A DNA stretch of 50,862 nucleotides from Clostridia bacterium (GCA_025997215.1 BNUH01000017.1:1-50862); one strand, 5' to 3'; shown: positions 1-7,146, numbered from the stretch's first letter. Made by a program: numbers and translations. The notes: a model not told the origin generated them from the letters alone.

Positions 1-111
1 TTCCACCAGCTCCAAGTCTATGGGCTTGACGCCTAACGCTTCCGCGAGCTTGTACTGGCTTACGCCGTACTGTTCGCGCAGGGCTTTGAGTTCCTTACCA
101 TATTTTGACAT
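1..111 (-). CDS. XRE-family HTH regulator (3' part outside window)
   Basis: Only the first 37 codons lie in the window; the gene runs off the left edge. It starts at an ATG at 111, preceded by AAGGAGA at good spacing. The visible part (MSKYGKELKALREQYGVSQ, then KLAEALGV) is the first half of a Cro/C1-type helix-turn-helix: helix 1, the turn at GVSQYKLAE, and the start of the recognition region. It lies 20 bp downstream of a second XRE gene on the same strand, so the two are probably cotranscribed from the promoter at 401-429. Paired small XRE regulators are typical of prophages and integrative elements. The C-terminal part and its target are unknown. Confidence 0.7.
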   Translation of the reverse strand, partial: MSKYGKELKALREQYGVSQYKLAEALGVKPIDLELVE

Positions 112-131
112 GGCTGTCTCCTTTTGTGCGG

Positions 132-356
132 TCAAGCCGCGTCCGGCGGGGTTCGCAGGGTGACTAGCGGCTTGTGGTCGATCAGCTCGTCTACGGTTAC
201 GCCGTAGTAGTCGGCCATGCGCATCAGGAACGGAAGTGGGGCCTTGCGGCTTTCACATTCGTACCCAACATAAGTTTGTCGAGGCATATTCAGTTCACGC
301 GCTATGGCGTAGGTGGACAGTTTCTTTTGTAGACGGTAGCGTTTTAGTTTCAGCAT
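132..356 (-). CDS. Small XRE-family transcriptional regulator
   Basis: A 74-residue protein that is essentially one helix-turn-helix domain: KLKRYRLQKKLSTYAIAREL, then NMPRQTYVGYE, ending in YYGVTVDELI, the usual end of the Cro/C1 fold. The open frame extends upstream to 413, but I place the start at 356, where AAAGGCGGTG precedes the ATG; the longer form would overlap the operator and promoter. Its promoter (401-429) is interlaced with two near-palindromic 14-16-bp sites, as expected for an autoregulated repressor. No other domain is visible. Probably a repressor of the small accessory element at the window's left edge. Confidence 0.75.
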   Translation of the reverse strand: MLKLKRYRLQKKLSTYAIARELNMPRQTYVGYECESRKAPLPFLMRMADYYGVTVDELIDHKPLVTLRTPPDAA

Positions 357-380
357 GGTTGCACCGCCTTTCATAACTAA

Positions 381-429
381 ACGCAAATTGCGTCTAGAAG
401 AGTATAGACGCAATCTGCGGTTATGTCAA
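381..429 (-). promoter_or_regulatory. Sigma-A promoter with two operator-like palindromes
   Basis: Read on the minus strand: -35 TTGACA (429-424), a 17-bp spacer, and -10 TATACT (406-401). Two related sites flank the -10: ACGCAAATTGCGTCTA at 381-396 and TAGACGCAATCTGCGG at 405-420. They are inverted copies of each other (14 of 16 identical), and each is itself close to a palindrome. One fills the spacer and the other covers the start region, so a bound dimer would block RNA polymerase. The likely ligand is the XRE protein encoded just downstream. Confidence 0.8.
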
Positions 430-516
430 TAAGCTGGTAAAAAAAAGCCGCTGTGTGGTTCACGGCGGCTTGAAGAGAAATGGTGGATAATTTGTCGTCC
501 ACGTTCGATAAACAAA

Positions 517-1344
517 TCAAACTGAATGGTCCTCAATTAAATCATTACGGAACGTAGAAAATTTATATGCTTTCATTTCTTTACTATCGACACTTATACC
601 ACGCCAATCTGACATCTTTATTTGTGTTGGGCTGGGGAAACCAACGAATAAGACCGTGCCATAAAGAAAACCTAGCATTACAAGTGCAGCCGAATCAGTA
701 ACAGGAGTGACATCCCTTAACCTTTTTTCTACAGCTTTAACCCAATGACGCGAAGAAGTGCGCAGTTTTGTAAGAGTTTGATCCTTAATTGGTGTTAGCG
801 ATTCTTTCCCTTCCCATAACCAAAATATCGCATTATCATAATCTTTCTTTTTTATACTGTCAAATGAATGCCATTCAGCCAAGCTTCGCATTTCATAAAG
901 GGAACGAATATAACTATAAGACAATTTTGTAGGATAATAGTACATTGACTCACCAAGGAACGATGCTATTATCTCTTGAGAGAGATTCGCGTTGATATAT
1001 TTAACTATTTCCTGCTTTGTACCACTTACTTTTATATTTTGTTGTTGTAACCAGCTTTTTATCTGTGCTAATGAAAAATGATCAAAAGTACGTTGGCCGG
1101 TAATAAATCGCAAAAATCCAAGGCGTTCGAGCCGAATAATATCCTCTAATGCATTTGGATGTAGCGACTGCATAATTCCGTTAAGCATGTGCCGCGCATC
1201 GTCATGTTTTTCTACGCCAGCGAGATGTATTATTAGCCATATATCTGACAGTAACAGTTGGTCTTTTGTCCAATCTACATCATGAGAATCAAAATCCCAC
1301 ATTGAGGCCAGTTCACGAATGCGCGGCGAACGAAGATCAAGCAT
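517..1344 (-). CDS. Uncharacterised SAP-domain-like protein, AT-rich
   Basis: A 275-residue protein of unknown function. The start at 1344 is chosen because AAGGAGGAG lies just upstream; the frame is open to 1383. Around residues 98-125, FSLAQIKSWLQQQNIKVSG followed by TKQEIVKYI resembles a SAP motif, a helix-gap-helix nucleic-acid-binding fold. The rest is mostly helical with many aromatic residues, and no membrane segment or signal peptide is evident. Base composition is clearly more AT-rich than the chromosome to the right, which suggests horizontal acquisition. It follows an XRE gene on the same strand after a short gap and is probably its partner in a two-gene operon. Such regulator-plus-unknown pairs occur on phages and defence islands, but no specific role can be assigned. 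Confidence 0.6.
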   Translation of the reverse strand: MLDLRSPRIRELASMWDFDSHDVDWTKDQLLLSDIWLIIHLAGVEKHDDARHMLNGIMQSLHPNALEDIIRLERLGFLRFITGQRTFDHFSLAQIKSWLQQQNIKVSGTKQEIVKYINANLSQEIIASFLGESMYYYPTKLSYSYIRSLYEMRSLAEWHSFDSIKKKDYDNAIFWLWEGKESLTPIKDQTLTKLRTSSRHWVKAVEKRLRDVTPVTDSAALVMLGFLYGTVLFVGFPSPTQIKMSDWRGISVDSKEMKAYKFSTFRNDLIEDHSV

Positions 1345-1360
1345 AGTATTCTCCTCCTTT

Positions 1361-1377
1361 ATTACCATGTTGGTAAT
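1361..1377. promoter_or_regulatory. 17-bp perfect inverted repeat, possible operator
   Basis: ATTACCA-TGT-TGGTAAT, a perfect 7+3+7 palindrome between the stop of the XRE gene and the ribosome binding site of the SAP-like gene. It could be an operator for the neighbouring XRE protein or a small hairpin controlling translation of the downstream gene. No promoter with good spacing is visible beside it. Confidence 0.4.
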
Positions 1378-1379
1378 GT

Positions 1380-1640
1380 TCAAGATATATCAGAAAAACC
1401 AAGAATATACTCTACTGGTACATTATAGTATCTCGATAGCGTGAACAACATGTCATAAGGAAGTTTACGCATGCTGTTTTCATAACCATTATATGTCGTA
1501 TAGGGCATTTTCAGAATGCGTGCCAATTCATGCTGACTCACACCAGACGCCTCCCGCAACTCTTTGAGGCGCAACTTATACCGCCCCGTCGAAGCGGCAG
1601 GCGTGGCAGAGGTAACGGTGTCCGGGTTGCGCTGGGCCAT
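1380..1640 (-). CDS. XRE-family HTH regulator
   Basis: An 86-residue protein. After about 20 polar residues comes a Cro/C1 helix-turn-helix: LRLKELREASGVSQHELARI, then LKMPYTTYNGYEN, ending YYNVPVEYILGF. The ATG at 1640 follows AAGGAGG at correct spacing. It is the first gene of a probable two-gene unit with the AT-rich SAP-like gene. It resembles the regulator at 132-356 in its second half (MP-x-x-TY-x-GYE), so the two may be distant paralogues. No effector domain is visible. Confidence 0.75.
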   Translation of the reverse strand: MAQRNPDTVTSATPAASTGRYKLRLKELREASGVSQHELARILKMPYTTYNGYENSMRKLPYDMLFTLSRYYNVPVEYILGFSDIS

Positions 1641-1779
1641 TGCAAGGGCCTCCTTATGTGATATACTGTTTATGTAGTCGCAGGTTCTAAGGCGCGGTAG
1701 TGGTGTTACGCGATCTTCTCACCTACATTCCGCCCGTTTCAGAAAATCGGTGAGCAGCAATGGTTACGCCGGGAATCCG

Positions 1780-1828
1780 TGACTGCATAAGAGCTATTCG
1801 ATGCAACCGCTCTGTGCAGTCAGGTTGC
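1780..1828 (+). promoter_or_regulatory. Structured 5' leader with possible pseudoknot
   Basis: TGACTGCA (1780-1787) pairs perfectly with TGCAGTCA (1815-1822), and inside it AGAGC (1790-1794) pairs with GCTCT (1809-1813). The loop contains GCAACC (1803-1808), complementary to GGTTGC (1823-1828) directly after the stem, so an H-type pseudoknot or alternative fold is possible. The structure ends just before AGGAGG of the gene starting at 1844. Confidence 0.45.
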
Positions 1829-1843
1829 GTTAGGAGGATGACT

Positions 1844-2029
1844 ATGGCACAACTAGGCGACATGACCGTAAACCTCACCGTCGAAGTCGATACCAAGGCC
1901 GCAAAACTGTTAATGCGGATACTCGAAACCACGCAAAAACAAGCCAATGACCTTATAGAGCTTGCGGGTTACGTCGGGGTCAAAGTCGAATCGAGGGAGA
2001 GTACAGACGATGACAACATCCAACCATAA
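1844..2029 (+). CDS. Small hypothetical protein
   Basis: A 61-residue protein (MAQLGDMTVNLTVEVDTKAA...) of unknown function. The start at 1844 is fixed by TTAGGAGGATGACT; the frame is open further upstream, but the earlier start has no ribosome binding site. The N-terminal half looks like two beta strands followed by a helix (KAAKLLMRILETTQKQANDLI), with an acidic tail. Its end overlaps the next small gene by 20 bp. It is divergent from the XRE operon. Size, spacing and place beside a tRNA gene suggest a phage or integrative-element gene. Confidence 0.5.
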   Translation: MAQLGDMTVNLTVEVDTKAAKLLMRILETTQKQANDLIELAGYVGVKVESRESTDDDNIQP

Positions 2030-2216
2030 CGATGAATCGCCTGTCGTTGGGCGTGCCTCTTTCGCGCCTTACAACGACAAGTGGCCGAAGCCTATTCGTT
2101 GGCTTGATCAAGCTGTCCAACGTCTCCATCACGAGGAACCGGATGTCATTGAACGCGCTAAACGCGTTAACGACGAGTTCGTAGAGAGTTTCTGGGCTGC
2201 CAATCCCGCCGCCTAA
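2010..2216 (+). CDS. Small hypothetical protein
   Basis: A 68-residue acidic protein with no recognised domain. I place the start at 2010, after GAGGGAGAG, inside the end of the preceding gene; that 20-bp overlap points to translational coupling. The middle (KPIRWLDQAVQRLHHEEPDV) is probably helical. It is the last gene of the left-hand island before the tRNA-Lys gene. Confidence 0.45.
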   Translation: MTTSNHNDESPVVGRASFAPYNDKWPKPIRWLDQAVQRLHHEEPDVIERAKRVNDEFVESFWAANPAA

Positions 2217-2346
2217 ACGCACCGGGATACGGGGAGGTAAGCGGCGACCGCTGACAGCACCTTGACTACGTTCTACAGTGCATTAAGTTACTATATTCAC
2301 TACGGTAACATTATGCACGGTCATTGAGCCTCCCTTAAATTTGTGA

Positions 2347-2376
2347 GCCGTTAAGGTATATAGATACCTCAACGGC
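2347..2376. terminator. Hairpin 3' of tRNA-Lys, probable terminator
   Basis: GCCGTT-A-AGGTAT, a 4-nt loop, then ATACCT-C-AACGGC: a stem of 12 paired bases with one internal mismatch. It lies directly beyond the 3' end of tRNA-Lys. T-runs are weak on both sides (TTTCTC on plus; a delayed ATTT on minus). It may end tRNA transcription and shield it from the rightward small genes. Confidence 0.5.
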
Positions 2377-2383
2377 TTTCTCG

Positions 2384-2459
2384 TGGTGCGCCATCAGGGA
2401 CTCGAACCCGGGACACCCTGATTAAGAGTCAGGTGCTCTACCAACTGAGCTAATGGCGC
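2384..2459 (-). tRNA. tRNA-Lys (anticodon CTT)
   Basis: A full cloverleaf on the minus strand: acceptor stem GCGCCAT/ATGGCGC, D-arm TAGCTCAGTTGGTAGAGCA, anticodon loop CTCTTAA with anticodon CTT, T-loop GGTTCGAGTCC, discriminator A and an encoded CCA (76 nt with CCA). The 3' end faces the accessory island, the usual geometry for integrases that use tRNA 3' ends as attachment sites. A strong promoter lies at 2491-2519. Confidence 0.96.
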
Positions 2460-2490
2460 GTATCTACCCGACCAACTTCGAACGAGTAAA

Positions 2491-2519
2491 AGGATAGCAC
2501 GTCCAAGGCTCCTTGTCAA
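2491..2519 (-). promoter_or_regulatory. Sigma-A promoter of tRNA-Lys
   Basis: Minus strand: -35 TTGACA (2519-2514), a 17-bp spacer, -10 TATCCT (2496-2491), about 30 bp before the mature tRNA 5' end. A near-consensus stable-RNA promoter. Confidence 0.8.
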
Positions 2520-2577
2520 GCGAAATTCAAGATCCTCGACAGAAAATTCGATTATCGGTTCAAGTATTACCGCTCAC

Positions 2578-2604
2578 CTGCCGCCGTCAGAGAACAGCGG
2601 CAGG
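2578..2604 (-). terminator. GC-rich hairpin after ypeB
   Basis: CCTGCCGC and GCGGCAGG form an 8-bp stem with an 11-nt loop, 16 bp beyond the ypeB stop codon. There is no T-tract, so it may be only a weak terminator or a 3'-end stabiliser. Confidence 0.35.
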
Positions 2605-2620
2605 CCGCAGTATCAGCACG

Positions 2621-3979
2621 TCAGACCGTCAGCACCCCATTCTCCGCATCTACAATCTTTAGTATCTGCAGCTCGGCCCCAGTCAGCGCGTCGATGTATA
2701 TCAAGAACTCGCTGTCGGACCAGGTGCCTATGAACTCGAATGCGAGTTTCTCTCCATTATCCCTAGGGATCATGCACAGCCGATCGTGTGTCACGGTCAG
2801 CCGATCGCTGACCATGTCGCGCGCCTGTTCGACGTTGAGCACCGTCTCGGGCAGCACACGCTCGGTGTGGTTCATGAGGTAATTATTAGCCTCGAGGCCA
2901 ACAATGGCCCCGGTATCCATACGCACCTGCACCTTAACCAGGTCGGGATACATGACGACGCCATTCTGAACCCACGCGAAGTTCACCACGGCCAAACCGT
3001 TATACACCTGGAAGTAGTTTGATTCCATTGGACTGAAACCGCGCTCCGCCAGGAACGCCGCCGCCAACTCGATGCAATTCTGCATCGTCAATGTTTGAGT
3101 GTATTCGCCGTATTCCGGCATAATCCACAGCACCTTGCCGCCTTTTTGTGTAACGTGGACATTCAAACGGCCGTCGGTCGTATCCAACACAAACCCATAG
3201 CTGGCCATCGGTCCGCCCGTGTCGCTCGTGCGCGCAGTCAATTGCACCCGATCCTCACCCACGAACGCGATCGCCTGGCGCAGCGCCGCGTCAGCGTCCA
3301 CAGTCTCATTGCCCAGCGCTTTGGCCTCGCCCTCGTGTTTGCCGTCGGAGAACGGGCCGTCGTATATCAGCGACGGATACTCGGATGCGTTCTGGGTATC
3401 CATAGCGCGCACGAGTGGCGGCGGGCTGTCCTCGTTCGTCTGTACCCACCACTCGTTCGGGACGGTGGCCATCATCTCGGATAGCTGGCGGTTTAACGTG
3501 CTCGCGTGCGCCAGCAAACCCTGCAGCTGCAGCATATCCTGATCGGAGAATGGGATGCCTTCGGCCGCGTTAGCCGTCAGCGTCCGCGCGTAATCCGACA
3601 CCTGGTTGACAAACTTCATGCTAGCCTGGATCGGCTCGCCGCTAAGCGGCAGTTGCGACAGCGAACTCGACGCCTCGCCCGCCTGCATCGAGACCTTCGA
3701 CAATAATGTCGCGCCTTCGCTGGGCGTAGAACTGACCATGAGTTTGCTTAGGTTCAACTCGACGCTGTTCAGACCGTCGATGAGGCTGTAGAACGCCTGC
3801 TGGCGTGCGACCTCAACCTGGCGCTTCATCTTCTCGGCACGGGATGTCTGCCACGCGATCAACCCGATCGACACTGCCAGCAAAACAGCCAGTGCGATCG
3901 CGGTCTTGTTGATGTTCTTGCCGCGTGAGGAACTGAATTCATCGCGGCCTTTATAACGGCCCTTCCAACTCGCCTGCAT
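2621..3979 (-). CDS. ypeB: Germination protein YpeB
   Basis: A 452-residue protein matching YpeB, which in Bacillus is needed to localise and stabilise the cortex-lytic enzyme SleB in the dormant spore. One N-terminal membrane anchor (about residues 26-43, TAIALAVLLAVSIGLIAW) follows a basic stretch. Then comes a long helical region (about 50-190) and PepSY-like repeats in the C-terminal half, such as DAALRQAIAFVGEDRV and CIELAAAFLAERGF. AAGGAGGATAT precedes the ATG at 3979. It lies 30 bp downstream of sleB on the same strand, the conserved sleB-ypeB pair. Length is normal for the family. The encoded protein should sit at the inner forespore membrane facing the cortex. Confidence 0.93.
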   Translation of the reverse strand: MQASWKGRYKGRDEFSSSRGKNINKTAIALAVLLAVSIGLIAWQTSRAEKMKRQVEVARQQAFYSLIDGLNSVELNLSKLMVSSTPSEGATLLSKVSMQAGEASSSLSQLPLSGEPIQASMKFVNQVSDYARTLTANAAEGIPFSDQDMLQLQGLLAHASTLNRQLSEMMATVPNEWWVQTNEDSPPPLVRAMDTQNASEYPSLIYDGPFSDGKHEGEAKALGNETVDADAALRQAIAFVGEDRVQLTARTSDTGGPMASYGFVLDTTDGRLNVHVTQKGGKVLWIMPEYGEYTQTLTMQNCIELAAAFLAERGFSPMESNYFQVYNGLAVVNFAWVQNGVVMYPDLVKVQVRMDTGAIVGLEANNYLMNHTERVLPETVLNVEQARDMVSDRLTVTHDRLCMIPRDNGEKLAFEFIGTWSDSEFLIYIDALTGAELQILKIVDAENGVLTV

Positions 3980-4009
3980 ATATCCTCCTTAAACCCTGTG
4001 TTACCGACG

Positions 4010-4738
4010 TTATATTGCAAACCAATGCCGACCGATCTTCAGCCGAACTTCGCGGGTCCATATCCACGCGTTGGTGGCTGTCGTCGGGTTGAAGTAATAC
4101 AGGCAGCCGTATGTAGGATCCCAGCCGTTTAGCGCGTCGCGGGCGGCACGCCAGGATTCCTCGTCGGGCGTAATCCATATCTGACCGTCGGCCACCGCGT
4201 CGAACGCACCCGATTGATAACACACCCCGGCGACCGTATTCGGGAACGATGCGTTCCGCACACGGTTTAATACGACGGCGGCTACGGCGACTTTTCCAAT
4301 GTAAGGTTCGCCGCGTGCCTCGCCATGGACAATTCTGGCTAATATCTCCGTCTCGCTGGTGGAGTAGCCGCCGCTGGCAGACACAGAACCGCTCGATGAA
4401 CTGGACCCAAGCGTGATACCCATCGCCGCCGCCGTCGATGCGCCGACTACGCCGTCGGCCTTTAGCCCGTTCTTTTTCTGGAATGCTACGACCGCATTGT
4501 ATGTACTCTGGCCGTATACGCCGTCCACAGTTCCGGAGTAATAACCCCACTGCTTCAGCTTTTTCTGCACGGCGGTGACGTTGCTGCCTGTCGAACCCCA
4601 GGCGACGGCGGTTGCGGCTTGCGCCATAACGCCAACGAGCAGCGTAATGGCAATCACCACGGCGGCCAGTTGAACGCCCCAGATAATGGCACGCTTTCTG
4701 CCCATTTTGCTGAACCTGGAAACAACGCGTTGACGCAT
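4010..4738 (-). CDS. sleB: Spore cortex-lytic enzyme SleB
   Basis: A 242-residue lytic transglycosylase-type cortex hydrolase used in germination. Order of parts: basic N-terminus, membrane or signal segment (about 18-42), peptidoglycan-binding domain (about 48-110, with VTAVQKKLKQWGYYSGTVDG and VVAFQKKNGLKADGVVG), a Ser/Gly linker, then the SleB catalytic domain (about 128-242). The catalytic part includes EILARIVHGEARGEP, whose GEARGE glutamate is the expected acid, and AAVVLNRVRNASFPNTV. GGAGG precedes the ATG at 4738. It is preceded by spoIIR (13-bp gap) and followed by ypeB, so all three probably share a transcript. In other spore formers sleB and ypeB are forespore genes; I see no clear sigma-G promoter directly upstream. 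Confidence 0.95.
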   Translation of the reverse strand: MRQRVVSRFSKMGRKRAIIWGVQLAAVVIAITLLVGVMAQAATAVAWGSTGSNVTAVQKKLKQWGYYSGTVDGVYGQSTYNAVVAFQKKNGLKADGVVGASTAAAMGITLGSSSSSGSVSASGGYSTSETEILARIVHGEARGEPYIGKVAVAAVVLNRVRNASFPNTVAGVCYQSGAFDAVADGQIWITPDEESWRAARDALNGWDPTYGCLYYFNPTTATNAWIWTREVRLKIGRHWFAI

Positions 4739-4751
4739 GGGTATCCCTCCG

Positions 4752-5504
4752 TTATTTAGAAATCAATGCAAGGCACCAGCGCAGGATAACGCTCTGGAAT
4801 ACAGGCTGAGCGGCTTGCGCTTGGGGCTTACTAAGCATCGCTGCTCGAGGCAGCGAATAGCTTCCGACATAATTCACCCCGATCAACCCGACCACGTCGG
4901 TCGGGACAGGACGCACCGGGCTGGATATCGCCGTGACTGCGGCGGCATCGAGCGGCACCGGCCGCGCGGCTTCAGCAGCGGCCACCGTGTCAGGCGTTAG
5001 CAAGCACAGCGCCGGGTAGATCACGCACCACCAGTTGCGCCCAACGGCCTCGCCTATTCGAATTACCAGTGAATCATATGTGCCATCGGGTACAACCATC
5101 CCCGCATATTCGCGTTCGGGGAAATGTTCTTTTGCAAATGTGACCTCGATGGGCCTAATGATGTCGGCATCATCATATTGGGCGAGTGTGGATTCTGCGA
5201 CGGACTTAATGGCGGGCAGGTTCGAGAGTATTGTTTCACGAGCCATTTCAGGCGAGGACGCCGCAAGCCTTTCTGCGAACGCCGCCAAAACCGCGTCGCG
5301 TACACGCAGCTTCAGCGCTTGGTCGGCGTCGGAATCGCTGTTGGCGATCACGTGCAGACGGATCATGCTGCCGTCCTCAATCGCGGATTCCAACGCAACG
5401 CGGCTGGCCGTTACCGCCGCCGGTTCACGGTTAGCGCCGACGGCCACAAGCAGCACCGCCACCACAGCGACGCATGTCAAAAAATCCCTGCCAAACTTAC
5501 CCAT
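4752..5504 (-). CDS. spoIIR: Stage II sporulation protein R (SpoIIR)
   Basis: A 250-residue secreted signalling protein. In Bacillus it is made in the forespore and activates the SpoIIGA protease, which processes pro-sigma-E in the mother cell. A hydrophobic N-terminal segment (about 8-24) is followed by the family core: MIRLHVIANSDSDADQALKL, RVRDAVLA, and later EREYAGMVVPDGTYDSLVI and GRNWWCVIYPALC. I choose the ATG at 5504 because GGAGGATGATGGC lies before it; the open frame extends to 5534. The C-terminal 60 residues are Ala/Pro-rich and poorly conserved. It is first in a unit with sleB and ypeB, unusual in joining a mid-sporulation signal to germination enzymes. Confidence 0.92.
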   Translation of the reverse strand: MGKFGRDFLTCVAVVAVLLVAVGANREPAAVTASRVALESAIEDGSMIRLHVIANSDSDADQALKLRVRDAVLAAFAERLAASSPEMARETILSNLPAIKSVAESTLAQYDDADIIRPIEVTFAKEHFPEREYAGMVVPDGTYDSLVIRIGEAVGRNWWCVIYPALCLLTPDTVAAAEAARPVPLDAAAVTAISSPVRPVPTDVVGLIGVNYVGSYSLPRAAMLSKPQAQAAQPVFQSVILRWCLALISK

Positions 5505-5562
5505 GCCATCATCCTCCGTAAACTGGGAACACATGGCAGTAGCTTGTCTGGAAGGGAACAGA

Positions 5563-5591
5563 ATTATACGCTGTTTCTGATTCGGTTACAA
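5563..5591 (-). promoter_or_regulatory. Promoter upstream of spoIIR
   Basis: Minus strand: TTGTAA (5591-5586), a 17-bp spacer, TATAAT (5568-5563), about 60 bp before the spoIIR start. It looks like a sigma-A promoter; a forespore promoter is expected from Bacillus, but none is obvious. Confidence 0.5.
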
Positions 5592-5596
5592 AATAC

Positions 5597-6754
5597 TTAC
5601 AATAATCTTTCCGCAGCCGAGTACGCCGCCTCGACCAACGCGGCCACATCCAGCGGTTCCTCGGCCGTTTCGACAGCTTTCAACACCGGATGAGTTACGG
5701 GATGCTTGGGCGTGAATATGGAGCAGCAATCCTCGTACGGCAGTATAGATGTTTCATAAGTGCCGATATGTTCAGCGCGCCGGATTATTTCTATTTTATC
5801 CATCCCGATGAGCGGGCGGAACACGGGCATTGCCGCCACAGCGTCCGTACACACGAGTGACTCCATGGTCTGGCTGGCGACTTGCCCAACGCTTTCGCCC
5901 GTGATCAGCGCGCTCGCGCCTTCATGCCTCGCCAAGCGCTGCGCGATCCGCACCATGAACCGCCGCATCAGCACGGTCGTAAGCGGTTCCGGGCAGTTTT
6001 CGCGAATGGCTTCCTGCACAGGAGTGAACGGCACGGCGAATAGGCGGATTGGTCCGCACGATTCGACGAGAATCTTTGCCAGCGAGACGACCTTATCCTT
6101 TGCGCGCTCGCTCGTATACGGGAATCCGTCGAAGTAGACCGCGCACAGCGAGACGCCGCGCTTGGCGATCATGTAACCTGCGACGGGGCTGTCGATCCCG
6201 CCTGACAATAACAGGCAAGCCTTGCCGTTCGTACCGCGAGGCATACCGCCTGCGCCGGGCAGTATATCCGTATAAATATATACCTTGTCGCGAACCTCAA
6301 CGTTGAACGTCCAATCGGGGTTAGTAACATCCACCTTCAGCGCGGGATTCGCCTGGAGCATGCGGTGCCCCAGTTCACGGTTCATCTCCTGCGAATCGAT
6401 GGGGAAGCGTTTGTCGGATCGGCGCGCTTTTACCTTAAACGTGCCGGAACGCTGGCGTGCCGTATCCTCCGAATACGCGGCGATTGCGTCGAAATCCTTG
6501 GGCAGTTCCGCGGCAATGCTCAACGAGTGGATGCCGAACATCCGCTGAATCCGTTTGACGCACGCTTCGACATCATCCGCACCGCTGACGTATATGTGGC
6601 CGTCGGCCAGCCAGACGCTGCCGCCCCAAGGCCGGACGGCCTCGCGGATTTGCCCGACCAACTTATTCATGAAGAATGGGCGATTCTGACCCTTCAGGTA
6701 TACCTCGCCGAATCGGATAAGGATGGTTTCGCGGGTTTCTATCATAGCGATCAT
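5597..6754 (-). CDS. thiI: tRNA 4-thiouridine synthetase ThiI
   Basis: A 385-residue sulfurtransferase that makes 4-thiouridine at position 8 of tRNA and, in many bacteria, supplies sulfur for thiazole synthesis. N-terminal ferredoxin-like region (ILIRFGEVYLKGQNR), THUMP domain (about 60-165), then the PP-loop ATP pyrophosphatase domain starting at LLLSGGIDSPVAGYMIAKRG, with later ITGESVGQVASQT. It ends without the rhodanese domain of the E. coli protein, like the Bacillus form. CGAGG precedes the ATG at 6754; an in-frame ATG three codons later is also possible. No desulfurase partner gene is adjacent. Confidence 0.94.
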   Translation of the reverse strand: MIAMIETRETILIRFGEVYLKGQNRPFFMNKLVGQIREAVRPWGGSVWLADGHIYVSGADDVEACVKRIQRMFGIHSLSIAAELPKDFDAIAAYSEDTARQRSGTFKVKARRSDKRFPIDSQEMNRELGHRMLQANPALKVDVTNPDWTFNVEVRDKVYIYTDILPGAGGMPRGTNGKACLLLSGGIDSPVAGYMIAKRGVSLCAVYFDGFPYTSERAKDKVVSLAKILVESCGPIRLFAVPFTPVQEAIRENCPEPLTTVLMRRFMVRIAQRLARHEGASALITGESVGQVASQTMESLVCTDAVAAMPVFRPLIGMDKIEIIRRAEHIGTYETSILPYEDCCSIFTPKHPVTHPVLKAVETAEEPLDVAALVEAAYSAAERLL

Positions 6755-6813
6755 TGCGATACCTCGATAATATTTAAGTTGAAAGAAGGGAACGTGGGAA
6801 ACGGTTCAATCAA

Positions 6814-6844
6814 GGGTTTGCCGCACTTATGGGTGCGGCAACCC
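6814..6844. terminator. Strong hairpin between AEC gene and thiI
   Basis: GGGTT-T-GCCGCAC, a 6-nt loop, GTGCGGC-AACCC: a 12-bp stem with one bulged T. It is GC-rich and lies beyond the inverted-repeat element in the 470-bp gap between the AEC transporter gene and thiI. No T-run follows on minus (TTGATTGAACC), so it may be an incomplete terminator or part of the thiI leader. Confidence 0.4.
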
Positions 6845-6873
6845 GTCTTCCCATTTTGGTGTTGGCGGCGGGT

Positions 6874-7146
6874 CTGTCAAGGTCGGGTAGTATTTTCCCG
6901 CTCATCAGTTGTGAATCTTCCGAGCGTTACAGCGGGAAAATCTCCACCCTACCCTTGACAGACGCAGGTTAATGCTGCGAGTCCTGCATTCAACCCGCAA
7001 CTACCGTTCCATCCTGCATGCCGCCAGCTTGTACCAAGGTGGATAACCTGTCTAGTTGTCAAGGCGAAAGGGTGGAGATTTTCCCGCTGTTACGCCAGAA
7101 TGATCTCAAATCTTTGAGCGGGAAAATACTACCCGTGCCTTGACAA
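6874..7146. mobile_element. 273-bp non-autonomous inverted-repeat element (MITE-like)
   Basis: Two arms of about 90 bp (6874-6961 and 7056-7146) are imperfect inverted copies, each bounded by TGTCAAGG/CCTTGACA. Inside each arm GGGTAGTATTTTCCCGCTC and an oppositely oriented CAGCGGGAAAATCTCCACCC repeat the same core, so the element carries four copies of an ATTTTCCCGCT-type motif. The direct repeat CGGGT(C) at 6869 and 7147 flanks the whole unit, as a 5-6-bp target duplication would. Only about 94 bp without an ORF lie between the arms. Multiple sub-terminal repeats of this kind are known at IS21-type ends, so a deletion derivative of such an element is a plausible origin. Confidence 0.7.

Noticed and set aside
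3095..3484. 129-residue plus-strand ORF
   Set aside because: Lies wholly antisense to ypeB, has no ribosome binding site and reads as the low-complexity shadow of a GC-rich gene.
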